Shown piece after piece: positions 37,190-47,328 of a stretch of DNA of 64,000 nucleotides. A program made the position numbers and the translations under genes. Positions within the stretch are counted from its first letter, which is position 1. Each line of letters starts with the position of its first letter. The stretch covers positions 372,001 to 436,000 of the forward strand of contig JAZKJV010004140.1 of the NCBI GenBank assembly GCA_037367405.1. Reading direction: 5' to 3'. Below the pieces are notes generated by a model. That model was not told the DNA's origin, did no database searches, and was given only the letters and a program-made list of their open reading frames with translations. The DNA comes from Ottelia alismoides. Its lineage: Eukaryota; Streptophyta; Magnoliopsida; Alismatales; Hydrocharitaceae.

Positions 37190-38524
37190 TGATTTAACCG
37201 AAATTAGGTGGTCTTAAGTTCAACACAAAGCGTGAACTCAGTCGAAGTGTCAACCACACAAATCTCGATTAAAGTCAACAATTAATCCACACTAAAGATC
37301 AATAAATTAGAAATAATGTGGAGTTAAAATTTATTTTTAACTCTGCACAAATGGTGTATAGTGACAAGTATGCAGAGAGTTCGAACACAAGGAGCAAACA
37401 GGGTAATTCAAACAAATGTGCGTGAGTGAATGTGAGTGATGTCTACACTAAGCAAGCAAGCAAAGATGTTTTTGTGGGTTTTTAATTTTTAATTTTTTTA
37501 TGTAATTTTCAATTTTGTATTTTGATTTTTAATTTTCTGATTTTTATATTTTATATTTTATATATATATTTTTTTCAATATTGGAATTCATAAACAATGT
37601 AATACAAGTCAAGATAAAATATTTATAAAAATGTGCAAAAATATCCAAAAATTCAGAAATAAAATCTTTTTGGTATTTTTGTGGTTTTCTACTGTTTTTG
37701 TGATTTTTGGGGATTTTTCAAGGTTTTTTGATATTTTTAAATAGCAAAACAAGGCAAAACAATGGAATATGTGCTGGCTGTGAGTAAAATGGGATTTAAA
37801 AATAGCAACCAGTACTAAAAATTTTTCACACTAATTTTCAAATAAAGCTACTTAAATATACAACAAACAGGAGCTGAGTTTGTATTTTTTAAAGTTTTCC
37901 TTGAGTTTTTAGATTTTTTTGTAGTTTTTGAGTCTTTTCGAATTTTTAAGGTTTTTCTTTTGAGATTTTTAGTGGTTTTTGGACTGACACTAAAATAGGA
38001 TAAAATAGACACTAGTAATTTTTTTTGAATTTTCTAAACTAGACAGTACATGAAGAGCATGTTTTTGATTTTTAATAAATGTGGAAATAAAAAAAATCAA
38101 AAACTAAATTGATAGCATCAAAGTACATGTGAGCAGGAGCTAAACCCTATTTTTGTGGAATTTTTGGGCATAAAATGATAGTTCAAACAATTACAACAAG
38201 CATCCAATCAATAAACAGGTCTGGCAGGGGCATATATGCAATTTTCAGAACATCCAGGGGTATTCATGCAAAAGTTCCACAAATGTTTATACTAAAACTT
38301 ACATTTACTGGACTAAAAACCAATTACAGAACCCGCAAGGGTGGCCTCACAAAATTTCCAACCCCGCGCGTGACTAGCACGCGCCTGGCTGGGACTTAAA
38401 GGCGATATCCAAAACAAACAGGGGGTTCGATGCAAAATATCCAAATATTTAACTCTTAATATGAAAGTTCTGGGATTAAACTAAAATGCAACAAAGGCTG
38501 AGGGTACCCTTGCAAAATGCCCAC

Positions 38525-38551
38525 ACCTCACGTGAACTGGTCACGTGAGGT
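38525..38551. repeat. Double-G-box hairpin, C left LTR
   Basis: Perfect 11-base arms ACCTCACGTGA and TCACGTGAGGT around ACTGG, among words of the form GGGACCTA...TGCAAAT (on the minus strand TTGCA...AGGTCCC). Same position class as in A and B. The right-LTR copy is 53316-53342. Confidence 0.88.
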
Positions 38552-39751
38552 GACGTGGCGAGGGACCTATATGCAAATAAGAAAACAACGGGGACCTACT
38601 TGCAAATATTACAATAAAATTACACTACAGACGAACGTTTTTAGACTAAAACATAAATACAAAATGCGCGAGGGTGTAGATGCAAAATACCCTCGGCGCG
38701 CGATCCAACGGCGATGAAGAAGCCACTTAAACACGTGGCGCAATCTGAACGGCCGATGACGCTTCGCTTCGACGTCTGAGATTAGATCTCAGAATGAGAT
38801 CCAACGGTGGCTGGGCTCGGATGATCTGATGGTCGATGCGCGATCTGGGGCTCCGCCTCGATCCAACGGTGGCGAAGGTTGGAGCAAGAACTGCGATGAA
38901 CTCCGGCGAGCCGAAGTTCTCCGAGGTCAAGCTCCGTCTCCGGCGGGCTTTTTGGCTTCAAAATGCGGCTGGAGCCTCCTATGGTCCTCTTCTATCTCCT
39001 GGGGGCGTCAAAATGCCTCGGCGACGACCGGGGTGCCCTGGCAAAGGCGGCGGAGCTGGGGAGCTCGGCCGAGGTCTGGCGAGCTTCAAAACTCGCCTCC
39101 AGGCGCTATCAAGTTGGCTTTGACCTGCAAAAAGAGTCAAAGGGTCCAAGGCAAACTGCCTGGACCCTTGGATGGTCGTGGGGATGCGTGAAGCGCGGTG
39201 GTGGCTAACGGCCGGAGGTGCGCTCCGGCCAAGTGGATGAATCGAGCGAATCAGATGAAGGAACTCCGAATTTTTTGGGGGTTTTAGATCCTAATACTAA
39301 CAGGAATGAAATGCACGAAAAAAAATGAGAAGGGAATTTCCCTCAATGGTCGGAGCCAGAGGGAGAAGCAAACCTCGACGCCGGAGGTTGGCGGAGGTGG
39401 TGGAGACACCCTCGACCTCGTTCGCCTTGGCTAAGGAGCGCGCGGTGGAGCTGTCACCTCCAGCAAAGCTCGGAGCACCGGAGAGGCGGAGAGGGGTGGA
39501 CCAAGGGGACTCAACCCGAGGATGGAAGTGGAGGTCTCGTATTTGAAGAGGTTTGGATGCGTGACTTCGAGAAGAAGCCACGGGTGGGCGAGGAAGATCT
39601 GAGCAGATCTAAGAGGTCGGCGATGGAGATGGATGTACAGTGCACAACTTCCATGGAGGAAGCGGCGGCAAAGGACGAAGGGCATGGCCTCGAAAAAAGG
39701 GCGAAAGAGGGGGAAAAACGAGGCGCGCGGAGCTCAAGGGGGTCAAGGACA

Positions 39752-39777
39752 GACTGTTGACCCGCCGGTCTACAGTC
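39752..39777. repeat. W-box-like inverted repeat, C left LTR
   Basis: GACTGTTGAC and GTCTACAGTC around CCGCCG. The right-LTR copy (54541-54566) is perfect with GTCAACAGTC. Each arm contains TTGAC, the W-box core. Confidence 0.75.
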
Positions 39778-39784
39778 GGAGGTT

Positions 39785-39812
39785 CCTGGTTGGTCCACGT
39801 GGACCAACCAGG
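39785..39812. repeat. Perfect 28-bp palindrome, C left LTR
   Basis: Half-site CCTGGTTGGTCCAC joined directly to its reverse complement, with CACGTG at the centre and no spacer. It is identical at 54574-54601 in the right LTR. It lies about 1.14 kb from the element start, in the presumed U3. Confidence 0.95.
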
Positions 39813-40954
39813 GAAAAGATTGGAAAATTATTTTATTAATTCGAAAAAAAATAGAAAACAATCGAATTAATTTTTGGTTATTAAATAAAAAATGCTTAAA
39901 ATTTTATGTAGTATTTTATTATGATTTTTAATTATTTTTATGAAATATATTTTTACAAATTGCTTTTATACCCCTATATAGGTATATTATTCTATGTACT
40001 TCATTGCTTTATTTTATTTTGTGTATCTTAATTTTATTGTATTTATTTCTTATTTTCTAAAATTATAAAACACTTTTATATATACAAACACATTTTTATT
40101 TTATTTTTCTGATTTATTTTGTGTAATTAATAAAATAAAATGGTATAATGTATAGGTGTGGGTATAGGCAGTATACCTATGTATCCAATATATATAAGTA
40201 TTTTATTTTGACTTTTCTTGAGGTTTTTATTCCAAGTTTAATGTACATAATTATTATAAATAATATTTACAACATTATAAAAATAATAAATAAATAATAA
40301 ATTGAATATTTTATTCGGTACACTGTACAATAGGGGTCCAAAACTCAACTTTCAAACCGTAGCTCCGCCAAATGCGAAACCACCGCCATTAAATAGCTTT
40401 TTTTCTTCTATATACAATTAAAGGTGAGTATGCTGCATTTGGAGTTTTCATTTGTGAGATACGGGTCTGGAAAGTTGGGATTCTGGAATTTTATTCAGAC
40501 CATAACTTTTTATCTGTACATTACTTTTCTGTGAAATCAATTTTGTATTTTTCTTTATAAAATTATCTACAACTTTCATGTACAAAGTTTCTTTATTTGA
40601 TGTATAAAAAGTGGAACCAAAAATAGGTCCCAAAATGAATAAAGAATGAATAGAATGTGTAGGTATTTTGCACTGTATTTCTGACCTTTTCTCCCCCTAC
40701 TTTATTCCTTGTCGACCTATTCATCAAGATGCCTAGGTCTCGGGGTTTTGGGTCATAAAATATTTACAATATTTTATTCTTTTTCTTTTCTTTTATTTAT
40801 TCTATAATTTTGGCTTTAATTTCAGTATTTTATACACTATATAAATGCACATGCATGAATGCTATGACGATGATATTAATGATATTTACAGGCATTTGCT
40901 AGGGTTTTTGGTGCCAAAATGATAGAATAAAGATGATGAAATGTGGCTTCATCA

Positions 40955-40968
40955 TCCCCCTATACTTT
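40955..40968 (-). promoter_or_regulatory. Polypurine tract of C
   Basis: On the minus strand AAAGTATAGGGGGA directly before the 3' LTR. The A tract (57944-57959) has the same AAGTATAGGGGG core. Confidence 0.88.
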
Positions 40969-42934
40969 ACCTTTACTAGTCCCTAGCGAACACTTATGCA
41001 ATAAGTGCAAAAAGAAAACGAGAGAAAAGAAAAAGAACTTGGATTTAGTTCAATCATCAAACTTGTCTTCACAAAATCAAAGTTTGGAGCTTAAGTCGGA
41101 CCTTAGGAATTTTAGTGCGGTCGGAACCTTAATGAGAACCAAATTTGAAATCCAACAGTCCTTGAGAATCCCAAATCTCTGTCCAAGTCTCCTCAATAGC
41201 CAGGTCGGAAATACTTCAACTCATACGCAAACTCTTACGACTATGAGTCTGACTCGTACAATGTGAGTGATATGTAGCTCCCCACCTCAGAAGTAACAAA
41301 GAAACAACCTCCCCCAACCTGGTAACTGTAATGCCTCGGTCTAGCAACTCTTTCCTCGAGAAGCGGGGTATTCCCTTCTAAGTTCAAGTGCAACCGGCTC
41401 AAGAAGAGGGGGAAGAAGTATAGACTTTTGGAAGCTCAGCCAGTGTAGCCAAGTCTCCCGCTGCAAGCTTCATGAGATGTAACATGGATACCATAAGCTT
41501 TTGCTTTATTGGACTATATACACTCCGGTGGGGTTATTAAATTTTCAATCCGACCCACCACTTTTTTTGGAGTTTTTTTTAATTGCATCTGTACAACATA
41601 TCTACATGGTGCAGCATATATACAAGAAATTTTCCTCTTGAGCCAGTAGACTATCCCTCTTTTGAAGCTTTATTGCAACCCACGGCTTTTGTCTTTAGCC
41701 TTCATCACCACTAGACCAAGTTGAGGTGCACTTCCTTCACTAGAAGAAGAAGAGAGGTTCCGCCTAGAAGTACTACCCTCATATGCTACCCCAAGCCAAA
41801 GGAAACTGCCTCCTCACCACCTCATCCGTGGAGAGCTATGTGAAAGGTGCAGGTGTCCAAGTTAGGTCATTATCAACAAGAGTCGTGCGTGTGCTCCGAA
41901 ATACTCTATTTAGGCAGTCAAGAATCCATTGAACTAAGTCCCGTGATCCTCAAAGAATTAAGTCAACTAGACCTGAAGTACCTCAAACCCAGTTCCTAAA
42001 AGGTTCCTGTTATTAGGTAGATTTTAAGGTCCAATCAAGCTCCAATCTCCGGATTTTACTTAGACTTGTTCAACTATCAGACTCAATCCGAAAAGTGCGA
42101 ATGCTATGCAATGCAGTGCAGAAAATATTTTTGTGATGCAATTTTCAAAATTTTGAATTTTTTATGGATTTTTGAAAAGAAGATGCATGCAGATGCATTT
42201 TTTTGTCTTTTTCAAAAAGATTTTTCAAATGTTTTTTTTTTATTTTAAATTTTGCAAATGTTTTTGGAATTTTTGAAAACAAAAGATTTTTGGCTGAAAA
42301 CTAGGTGAAAAATATGTACACGGGAGTGCTTCTTATATATACAAGAAATGGATTTTAAGAATTTACAAGGGTAAGTGATCAATTTTATACATATATATAG
42401 GTAGTGGATTTTGGTGTGATGTTAGTATTCCTCAAACTTATTTGACACAAGCTTTTCACACAGTTTTTGAAAACTATAGTCCAAGATAATTTTTACAATC
42501 ATTTTTGCAACATGTACACACATTTGAAAATAATTTTGCAAAGGCTTTCAAAACAGTATGTATAGATTTTTCAAAATATTTTTGCAACCATTTTTCAAAC
42601 CATTTGCAAATCATTTTTCAAACATTTTATTTCACACAAAGAAAGTAAATTTTACAAATCACACGTTTTACACAGGTTGAAAACATGTAACAAAATATTT
42701 TCAAAATAGTTTTCAATAGATGTTCACAAAGATTTTCAAACTATTTTTCAAACATTTTGCAAAAAACATTTTCACCTGATTTATTAATCAGTAAATACAA
42801 AAAGAATTTGAGGAATGATAACACCTTTTTATTAAGGTTTTTAATGAATTTTTAAAGAATAATTAGCCATATTATTAAGAAAGTACAAAAGTACGAGTTA
42901 TGGCTAAAGTATATATGTAGTATATACGACCCCC
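40969..42934 (-). other. 3' non-coding region of C
   Basis: No env-like or other gene is seen between pol and the polypurine tract. The part near 41300-41420 matches A near 57540-57660 in reverse complement (for example aagtgcaacc and cctcgagaagcgggg), so it is a conserved non-coding block. 42420-42790 is a low-complexity tract of CAAACATTTT-like words shared with D. Confidence 0.7.
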
Positions 42935-43290
42935 CTATACTTAGCTTGAGCTATGTCCTCATAGATCGGAGAGAAAAGAGAAGACATAACTCGTACTAAG
43001 TATAGGCAAGTCTAAAGAATAAAGGAATAATGAATGAATCAACGAATGAGAAGTTGACCGTCCCCGCTATACTTAGGATCAGATAATCTTAAGTATAGCA
43101 GACTGTACATAAAGCAGGGAGGGTCAAGGGTGGGAATGAACAGATCGTACTCAGATTGTCTCCCCCTATACTTAGGGTAAAATATCCCTAAGTATAGACA
43201 AGAAGATGAGACAATGGAGAGGATCGAAAAATAGAGAAACTCGGGGTGCACGCCCCCCTATACTTAGGACAATGTACGTCCTAAGTATGG
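42935..43290 (-). repeat. Hairpin series after pol in C
   Basis: Three simple hairpins and one composite one. 43258-43290 has arms ending GGAC/GTCC and a 7-base loop. 43166-43197 has arms ending GGG/CCC and an 8-base loop. 43067-43098 has arms ending GGAT/ATCT and a 6-base loop. The composite 42935-43005 has outer arm CTATACTTAG and inner arm GAGCTATGTC/GACATAACTC. Spacing is about 95 bases. On the element strand most 3' arms run into a G-run (CTAAGTATAGGGGG), like the polypurine tract. Confidence 0.88.
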
Positions 43291-43467
43291 AAAACTGTCT
43301 ACAATGGCGGCATCTTTTTGATAGATGAAGAAGATAGAAAAGGAAAGACGAAAAGAAGAAAATAGATCAACAAATGAGATAGTGATATGAACAGATGCAC
43401 TGTATAGCGGAAGATAGAAGTGATCACCATGTATGAGATGCAGATGATATGAGTCAAAGGACACATC

Positions 43468-46400
43468 TCATATCAGAAGAATGGGGGCAACGTCAATGGT
43501 TGGCGGGTCATGATCTAGATATAACTTCAGGCGTTGACCATTGACGCGGAAGGTAGAGGAAGATGACGGTTCAGATATGTCGATGCTGCCATTGTCATGT
43601 ACCTTCCTGACCACATACAGACCTTTCCACTTGCTCTGCAATTTCCCTGGAAATAATTTCAGCCTAGAGTCAAACAACCATACTCTCAGATCCGGCTCAA
43701 ACTGTTTATGGCTGATATGCGAATCGTGCCATGTCTTCACTTTCTCTTTGTACTGTAGGCTGTTGGAGAAGGTTGTGTCTCTCAGTTCTTCCAAGGATGC
43801 CAATTCAGCTCTTCTCTGGTCTCCTATACTCTCGGGATCTAAAAGTAACTCAGTGACTGCCCAAAAAGATTTGTGCTTGATCTCCACTGGCAAATGGCAC
43901 GGCTTGCCATAGACGAGACGAAAGGGAGATGCCCCCAATGGATTCTTGAAAGAAGTCCGATAAGCCCACAAGACTGAGTCCAAAAGCTGTGACCAATCCT
44001 TTCGGTCGGGGCGGACAACTTTCTGCAAGATGGTCTTTATCTCCCGATTCGATACTTCGGCAAGACCATTAGTCTGAGGGTGATATGGAGTGGCAACCCG
44101 ATGGTCAATGCCGAACTCGTCTGCAAGGGCCCTAACCTTATCATTGATGAAATGAGACCCCCCGTCTGAAATCAAGACTCTAGGTACCCCGAACCGTGAA
44201 ATGATATTTTTCCTCAAGAATTTGCACACGGTTTTCGCATCTGCGGCTCGGGCGGGGATGGCCTCAACCCATCGGCTGACATAATCCACAGCGAGAAAAA
44301 TATGCTCGAATCCCTGACTCTTAGGAAATGGGCCCATGAAATCAATCCCCCATGCATCAAAAACCTCACAAAAGTGAATGGGTTGCATGGGCATCATGTC
44401 TCTCTGTCCGCAGGTTCCCATTTTCTGACAGTCAGTACATCTCTTTACGAACTCATCAGAAACCTTGAAGAGAGTAGGCCACCATAGGACGGATTGAAGC
44501 ACCTTCTGTGCTGTTCTTTTTTCTGAATGATGTCCTCCTGCCTCAACCTTGTGGCAGTATATGAGGACGCTCTGCTGCTCTTCTTGAGGAATGCACCTCC
44601 TCCAAATACTATCCCCTCCTTCATGATAAAGGACGGGATCCTCCCAATGGTAAAACTTGGCCTTAGCTAGGAAGGTCTCAAGTTTCTTCCTGGGCCGACC
44701 CTGAAGGAGTGTCTTGGCAACAAGATAGTTTACAAAGTCAGCATACCACGGGAGTGAGGTGATAGCCAAGATCGCCTCATCCGGAAACGTCTCAGTGATA
44801 GGTGCGCTGGGCTCAGATTCCTCAAGATTCTCCAATCTGGAGAGATGATCCGCCACCACATTCTTGACTCCAGGCTTATCCTTAATCTCAATATCAAATT
44901 CCTGGAGTAGAAGGATCCATCTGGTAAGACGTGCTTTGGCATCCTTCTTATCCATTAAGTACCGGATGGCGGTGTGATCAGTGTAGATTGTCACTCTAGA
45001 TCCTAGAATATATGATCGGTACTTATCAAGAGCAAAGACTACGGCCAACATCTCTTTCTCGGTCACAGTGTAATTCCGTTGAGCGGCATCCAAAGTCCGG
45101 CTGGCGTAGTGAATAGCAAAGGGTAATCCATCCCTCCTCTGTCCAAGCACAGCCCCAACGGCAAAATCTGAAGCATCCGTCATGATCTCGAATGGGAGAG
45201 ACCAGTCGGGTGGCTGAAGGACAGGAGCTGAAACAACCATTTCTTTGAGAGTCTCAAATGACGCCAGACACTTATCATTGACAATAAACTCGGTGTCTTT
45301 CATCAGCAAGTCAGTGAGCGGTCGGGCAATACGACTGAAGTCCTGAATGAACCGTTGGCAGAAACCGACATGCCCCAGAAAAGACCGCAACTGACGCAAG
45401 TTGGACGGTGGATTGAGTTTTCTGATGATATCCACCTTGGTAGGATCGACCTCCATGCCCCTGTTGGAGACGATGTGACCAAGGACCGTCCCCTGAGTCA
45501 TCATGAAATGACTCTTCTCCCAGGATAAGACAAGATTGACCTCAATGCAGCGCTTCAGCACACGGTCTAGGCAGTCAAGACAAGCATCGAACCCGTCGCC
45601 ATAGATCAAGAAGTCATCCATGAAGACCTCTAAACAGTCACCCACCATGTCCGAGAAAATGGACAACATGCACCTTTGGAATGTCGCCGGAGCGTTACAT
45701 AGACCAAAGGGCATCCGTCTGAAAGCATACGTCCCAAACGGACAGGTGAATGTCGTTTTCTCTTGGTCTTCGGGCGCAATGGCCACTTGATTATATCCAG
45801 AGTACCCGTCAAGGAAACAATAATGACTCTTTTCGGCTAGCCGCTCGATAATCTGATCAATGAATGGTAGCGGGAAGTGATCCTTCTTGGTGTCCTCATT
45901 CAATCGTCTGTAGTCCACACAGACCCTCCAAGAAGTTGGTACTCTGGCAGCGATCTCCTCTCCAGACTTATTGACAACTGTAGTGATACCAGTCTTCTTG
46001 GGTACCACATGTAACGGACTTACCCACTTGGAGTCGGAGATGGGATAGATGAAATCGGCGCTCCACCACCTTGAAATTTCTTTCATGACTACGTCTCGAA
46101 GATTCGGGTTCAGCCGTCGCTGGAACTCACGCGACGGCTTAGCGTTATCCTCGAGATAAATGTGGTGGGAGCAAAGATTTGGGCTCAGCCCCTGGAGATC
46201 AGCTATACTCCAACCGAGTGCCTTGCGGTTTCTTTCAAGAACCTCCATCAGACGAGATTCTTGTTCTCCAGTCAAATCTGCTGAGATAATGACTGGGTGC
46301 ATTTCTGGCTCACCCGCAAGGAATCTATACTTCATTGACTGTGGCAGAGGTTTCCGTTCTGGACAACTGGGAGGTGGCAGATCTGGCTTCTGATATGTCT

Positions 46401-47328
46401 GTGTAAACGCTACCAGGTCTGCATGGGAGAACTCTCGCTGTGCATGAATCTCTGACGAAGGGCGGCCGGCTGATTCATCAATGAACTGTACGGGCTCGCA
46501 CTCTGTCATGGTTGTTGGCTTAGAAGGAATCAGATAAGGTAAATATTCATCAAAATCATCCCAGTCAATGTCTAAATCCGAGGGATCAGAAGAAGATGAG
46601 CAAGAATGAAAATCATCGGCACCACTCGTCACAACACTATCAGCCTTATGTGTATCCTCACCCAGGGATGTGCTCTCTCGGCTCTCGACTGCCATTAACT
46701 TGAGATATAGTGAATCACTAGGCAAGGCGAGGGTCGGTGCCACAGGATCTGTCCAGTTGGATTCATCATCAGTCATCTCAAAATCACAAACCTGGTGGAT
46801 GTCTAGCTCTTCCTCTGTCAATTGCGCTGCTTCACTGGATCTCTCTGAGCATTCTAATTCTCTAGCTCTGGTCTCCTCGATCGTCTCTATTTGTATGGTT
46901 TCGCCCTCTACGCGAAAGCATACCTTCCTGCAATCATGGTCGGTCACCGCCTTGGCTGTGGCCAAAAATGGGCGTCCAAGTATGATGGGGGCATCAGTTA
47001 CCGACTCAGGGATCTCCATGTCCAACACAACGAAGTCCACGGGGAATTTCAGGCCCTGAATGGTAACGACCACGTCTTTCAGTAACCCTTTCGGCCTCTT
47101 TATCGATCTATCCGCAAACTGAAGGACGGTTCTGCTTCGAAGAAGAGGGCCAAACTCGAATTGCTTGAGTAAGGCTGCCGGAAGGAGGTTAATTGAAGAG
47201 TCGCTGTCTAATAGAGTACGATCAAACTGCTGCTCCTGAATCTCGCATCTGACATAGGGAGATCCTGCATCTGGTCGCTTGGCTGGCAGCTTGTTCTGGA
47301 TGGTGCAGCATGTGTCATGAGTGAGCAT
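43468..47328 (-). CDS. pol: Pol polyprotein of C: protease, RT, RNase H, integrase
   Basis: An open frame of 1286 codons. The protease comes first with LLDSDSSINLLP (residues 39-50) and ILGRPFL; the usual glycine of the D-x-G loop is Asp at residue 43 (GAC), so protease activity is doubtful. After an acidic linker the RT carries KKDHFPLPFIDQ and FMDD (569-572). RNase H has IMTDASD (Asp about 718) and YTDHTAIRYLMDKKDAKAR. Integrase has GGHHS and CTDC of the zinc site, then D996, D1055 and E1091, the last two 35 residues apart (D,D(35)E). The last part (RVWLFDSRLKLFPGKLQSKW) is the integrase C-terminal region. It is in frame with gag, separated by a TGA at 47359. The displayed start is simply the first ATG; the natural protein came from Gag-Pol cleavage. 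RT blocks match the Athila lineage. Confidence 0.95.
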   Translation of the reverse strand: MLTHDTCCTIQNKLPAKRPDAGSPYVRCEIQEQQFDRTLLDSDSSINLLPAALLKQFEFGPLLRSRTVLQFADRSIKRPKGLLKDVVVTIQGLKFPVDFVVLDMEIPESVTDAPIILGRPFLATAKAVTDHDCRKVCFRVEGETIQIETIEETRARELECSERSSEAAQLTEEELDIHQVCDFEMTDDESNWTDPVAPTLALPSDSLYLKLMAVESRESTSLGEDTHKADSVVTSGADDFHSCSSSSDPSDLDIDWDDFDEYLPYLIPSKPTTMTECEPVQFIDESAGRPSSEIHAQREFSHADLVAFTQTYQKPDLPPPSCPERKPLPQSMKYRFLAGEPEMHPVIISADLTGEQESRLMEVLERNRKALGWSIADLQGLSPNLCSHHIYLEDNAKPSREFQRRLNPNLRDVVMKEISRWWSADFIYPISDSKWVSPLHVVPKKTGITTVVNKSGEEIAARVPTSWRVCVDYRRLNEDTKKDHFPLPFIDQIIERLAEKSHYCFLDGYSGYNQVAIAPEDQEKTTFTCPFGTYAFRRMPFGLCNAPATFQRCMLSIFSDMVGDCLEVFMDDFLIYGDGFDACLDCLDRVLKRCIEVNLVLSWEKSHFMMTQGTVLGHIVSNRGMEVDPTKVDIIRKLNPPSNLRQLRSFLGHVGFCQRFIQDFSRIARPLTDLLMKDTEFIVNDKCLASFETLKEMVVSAPVLQPPDWSLPFEIMTDASDFAVGAVLGQRRDGLPFAIHYASRTLDAAQRNYTVTEKEMLAVVFALDKYRSYILGSRVTIYTDHTAIRYLMDKKDAKARLTRWILLLQEFDIEIKDKPGVKNVVADHLSRLENLEESEPSAPITETFPDEAILAITSLPWYADFVNYLVAKTLLQGRPRKKLETFLAKAKFYHWEDPVLYHEGGDSIWRRCIPQEEQQSVLIYCHKVEAGGHHSEKRTAQKVLQSVLWWPTLFKVSDEFVKRCTDCQKMGTCGQRDMMPMQPIHFCEVFDAWGIDFMGPFPKSQGFEHIFLAVDYVSRWVEAIPARAADAKTVCKFLRKNIISRFGVPRVLISDGGSHFINDKVRALADEFGIDHRVATPYHPQTNGLAEVSNREIKTILQKVVRPDRKDWSQLLDSVLWAYRTSFKNPLGASPFRLVYGKPCHLPVEIKHKSFWAVTELLLDPESIGDQRRAELASLEELRDTTFSNSLQYKEKVKTWHDSHISHKQFEPDLRVWLFDSRLKLFPGKLQSKWKGLYVVRKVHDNGSIDISEPSSSSTFRVNGQRLKLYLDHDPPTIDVAPILLI

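Larger units (their letters stand above)
37190..40954 (-). repeat. 3' LTR of C (left copy)
   Basis: From TGATTTAACC to TTCATCA. On the plus strand it is AT-rich (37190-38690), GC-rich (38690-39830), then AT-rich. In element orientation that means an AT-rich start, a GC-rich promoter part and an AT-rich end. A weak TATA-like TCAAATAC lies on the minus strand at about 39539-39546. Open frames in the GC-rich part (38829-39208, 39325-39870 and antisense) recur in the other LTR on both strands and have no domain. Confidence 0.96.

Noticed and set aside
38829..39870. Open frames of 67-120 codons in the C LTR, repeated at 53517-54719
   Set aside because: They are inside LTRs, open on both strands, and differ between the two copies by shifts. 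No domain is seen.
42935..43290. Hairpin series read as a CRISPR array or as transcription terminators
   Set aside because: Units are palindromes separated by non-uniform element sequence, in a plant retrotransposon. There are no unique spacers of equal length and no cas genes.
40969..43467. An env-like gene between pol and the 3' LTR of C
   Set aside because: Some Athila elements have one, so I looked here and at 56158-57943 in A. Only frames up to about 100 codons occur, without signal peptide or membrane pattern, and they overlap the hairpin series.
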